NCBI GenBank assembly: GCA_003165615.1
Contig: PLWR01000069.1
Span: 1 to 6,551 of the forward strand
Reading direction: 5' to 3'
Length of the DNA: 6,551 nt
Origin: Acidobacteriota bacterium
Lineage (GTDB): Bacteria; Acidobacteriota; Terriglobia; UBA7540
Shown here: in pieces, positions 5,933-6,551 of the stretch
Position numbering within the stretch: position 1 is the first letter of the stretch
Layout of the letters: every line of letters begins with the position of its first letter
Made by a program: the position numbers and the translations under genes
Notes under the pieces: generated by a model
Told to the model about the DNA's origin: nothing
What the model saw: only the letters and a program-made list of their open reading frames with translations
Database searches by the model: none

Positions 5933-6037
5933 CAAGGTCCGCGGCTTTTCCGCCTTGCACCGGTTCGAGAGGGCGCGTAGAGTGTCGGCGGGTGGCGCAT
6001 AAATCGTTTCCCAATGTATGCGCCCGTTGGTTGGGGA

Positions 6038-6063
6038 CGCAGACATGAAAGGCAATGTCTGCG
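6038..6063. repeat. Nine-base-pair hairpin
   Basis: CGCAGACAT (6038-6046) pairs perfectly with ATGTCTGCG (6055-6063) around an eight-base loop. It stands at the left edge of the palindromic cluster. No U-tract follows, so it is a structural repeat rather than a clear terminator. Confidence 0.6.
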
Positions 6064-6074
6064 CCAGCCGGCGA

Positions 6075-6147
6075 GTCGTAGCGGCGGGTTTACCCCGCCA
6101 TTCTCTGTTGCGCCGATGGCGCAACGTGGCGGCGTAAAGCCGCCGTC
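6075..6147. repeat. Three-hairpin palindromic element, copy 1
   Basis: Three hairpins lie in a row. The left arm is GGCGGGTTTACCCCGCC (6083-6099), the centre GTTGCGCC-GAT-GGCGCAAC (6107-6125), and the right arm GGCGGCGTAAAGCCGCC (6128-6144). The right arm is also the inverted copy of the left (15 of 17), and the two differences together swap one G-C pair for C-G, so both hairpins stay intact. The element starts with GTCGTAGCG, the same nine bases that start copy 2 exactly 80 bases later. Confidence 0.75.
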
Positions 6148-6154
6148 ACATCGG

Positions 6155-6233
6155 GTCGTAGCGCTGACCTTGAGGTCAGCACTCACACACCGGCCATATG
6201 GCCGGTGATGCCGACCTCAAGGTCGGCGCTACG
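6155..6233. repeat. Three-hairpin palindromic element, copy 2
   Basis: The architecture is that of copy 1. The left arm 6162-6180 folds on itself around GCTGACCTTGAGGTCAGC, and the centre is the perfect 20-base palindrome CACCGGCCATATGGCCGGTG (6188-6207). The right arm 6210-6229 holds GCCGACCTCAAGGTCGGC. Left and right arms (6157-6180 and 6210-6233) are inverted copies with 22 of 24 matches, and both differences are paired within each arm. It ends CGCTACG, the inverse of its CGTAGCG start. This resembles REP or BIME-type bacterial interspersed elements in layout, but no transposase is in view. Confidence 0.8.
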
Positions 6234-6288
6234 TTGCATCCCGGCGCCCGCAAGTGCCAGGGTCCCGTCAAAGTCGACGCGGATTGGC

Positions 6289-6334
6289 GGCCCCGCAGGG
6301 GCCGAAGGTCATTAGCCACGGGTGAAACCCGTGG
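6289..6334. repeat. Two adjacent perfect hairpins
   Basis: GGCCCC-GCA-GGGGCC (6289-6303) is followed after 12 bases by CCACGGGT-GAA-ACCCGTGG (6316-6334). Both stems are perfect and have three-base loops. They lie beside the three-hairpin elements and probably belong to the same class of intergenic hairpin repeat, though the sequences differ. Confidence 0.65.
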
Positions 6335-6393
6335 ACTGGAGTTTCTACATTTGAGACGACGCAAACGGTGCATCTGGAGGGACGATCGAGGGT

Positions 6394-6486
6394 GAAGTCC
6401 CCACCCTCGCCCCCTTGGGGGAGAGCGCCGAAGCCAACCAGAGGGACACAGCATGAAATCCCCACCCTCGCCCCCTTGAGGGAGAG
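6394..6486 (+). repeat. Tandem direct repeat, 61-base period
   Basis: Bases 6394-6425 and 6455-6486 are direct copies (30 of 32), each reading GAARTCCCCACCCTCGCC and ending in a CCCCTTGRGGGAGAG hairpin. GAGGGAC precedes both copies, so the duplicated unit is probably longer. The core is the same C-rich and G-rich hairpin found at 46-67 in the opposite orientation. Confidence 0.7.
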
Positions 6487-6527
6487 GGTGGCGAGCCACC
6501 GCCGCTTTCACCAGGCGGGGCGAGACG
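6465..6527 (-). repeat. 63-base dispersed repeat, right copy
   Basis: This is the inverted counterpart of 6-68 (53 of 63 matches, no gaps), including the hairpin core, the GGTGGC-GA-GCCACC palindrome (6487-6500) and the CGGGGCGAGACG end. The last 24 bases of the window show nothing I can name. Confidence 0.75.
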
Positions 6528-6551
6528 GGGGCCCCACGCTTTGCTTGTCGT

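Noticed and set aside
5960..5975. GGTTCGAGA resembling a tRNA T-loop
   Set aside because: No complementary T-stem, acceptor stem or anticodon arm can be built around it on either strand.
4770..6002. A 410-codon plus-strand frame opposite gltX
   Set aside because: It mirrors a highly conserved gene on the other strand, has no domain I can recognise and runs on into repeat DNA; GC-rich codon bias creates such open frames.
5742..6014. A 91-codon N-terminal extension of gltX up to an ATG at 6014
   Set aside because: It translates the heptad repeats into Pro-Glu-Ser-Arg units and random sequence, while the conserved synthetase fold begins exactly at 5741.
6038..6486. A CRISPR array in the repeat cluster
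   Set aside because: The repeats are hairpins of unequal sequence without a constant repeat and regular unique spacers, and no cas genes are present.
6..6527. A composite transposon bounded by the 63-base inverted repeats
   Set aside because: No transposase, integrase or target-site duplication is visible, and the enclosed genes are chromosomal housekeeping genes.

Overview
The window looks like a piece of an Acidobacteria chromosome. It is GC-rich. The best taxonomic clues are a secreted VWFA protein of the type typical of that phylum, with a conserved N-terminal beta module and the C-terminal 'QYELAYSP...RARAGWF' pattern, plus small secreted proteins of unknown function and heptanucleotide and hairpin-rich intergenic repeats. 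This assignment rests on family resemblance only, because no 16S or phylogeny is available here.

Layout. Bases 1-208 hold dispersed GC-rich repeats (a 63-base element and a strong inverted repeat) and no gene. On the plus strand follow a previously unlisted 34-codon small ORF with a near-perfect ribosome binding site (209-313), acpS (holo-ACP synthase, 316-720), an overlapping secreted protein with two TonB C-terminal-like modules (692-1414) and a secreted protein of unknown function (1531-2016). A convergent minus-strand block follows, in transcription order gltX (glutamyl-tRNA synthetase, 5741-4239), rlmB (23S rRNA G2251 2'-O-methyltransferase, 4107-3355) and the VWFA protein (3252-2047). 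From 5742 to the end there are about 810 bases without a gene. They contain a likely gltX promoter, a compound heptad array, two tandem three-hairpin palindromic elements, further hairpins and a pair of 61-base-spaced direct repeats.

How the genes work together. acpS activates the acyl carrier protein for fatty-acid synthesis. gltX and rlmB serve translation. The TonB-like, VWFA and unknown proteins carry signal peptides and should act beyond the inner membrane. The two blocks look like ordinary housekeeping genes with lineage-specific envelope proteins attached. No mobile-element enzyme, defence system, CRISPR array or RNA gene was found.

The most interesting items are the small ORF that ends two bases before acpS (acpS has no Shine-Dalgarno of its own), the phase-continuous heptad array beside the gltX promoter, and the nested palindromes whose arms show compensating substitutions. 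Both ends of the window fall in inverted copies of one 63-base repeat (53/63 identical), which suggests that the window ends where an assembly broke at repeats.
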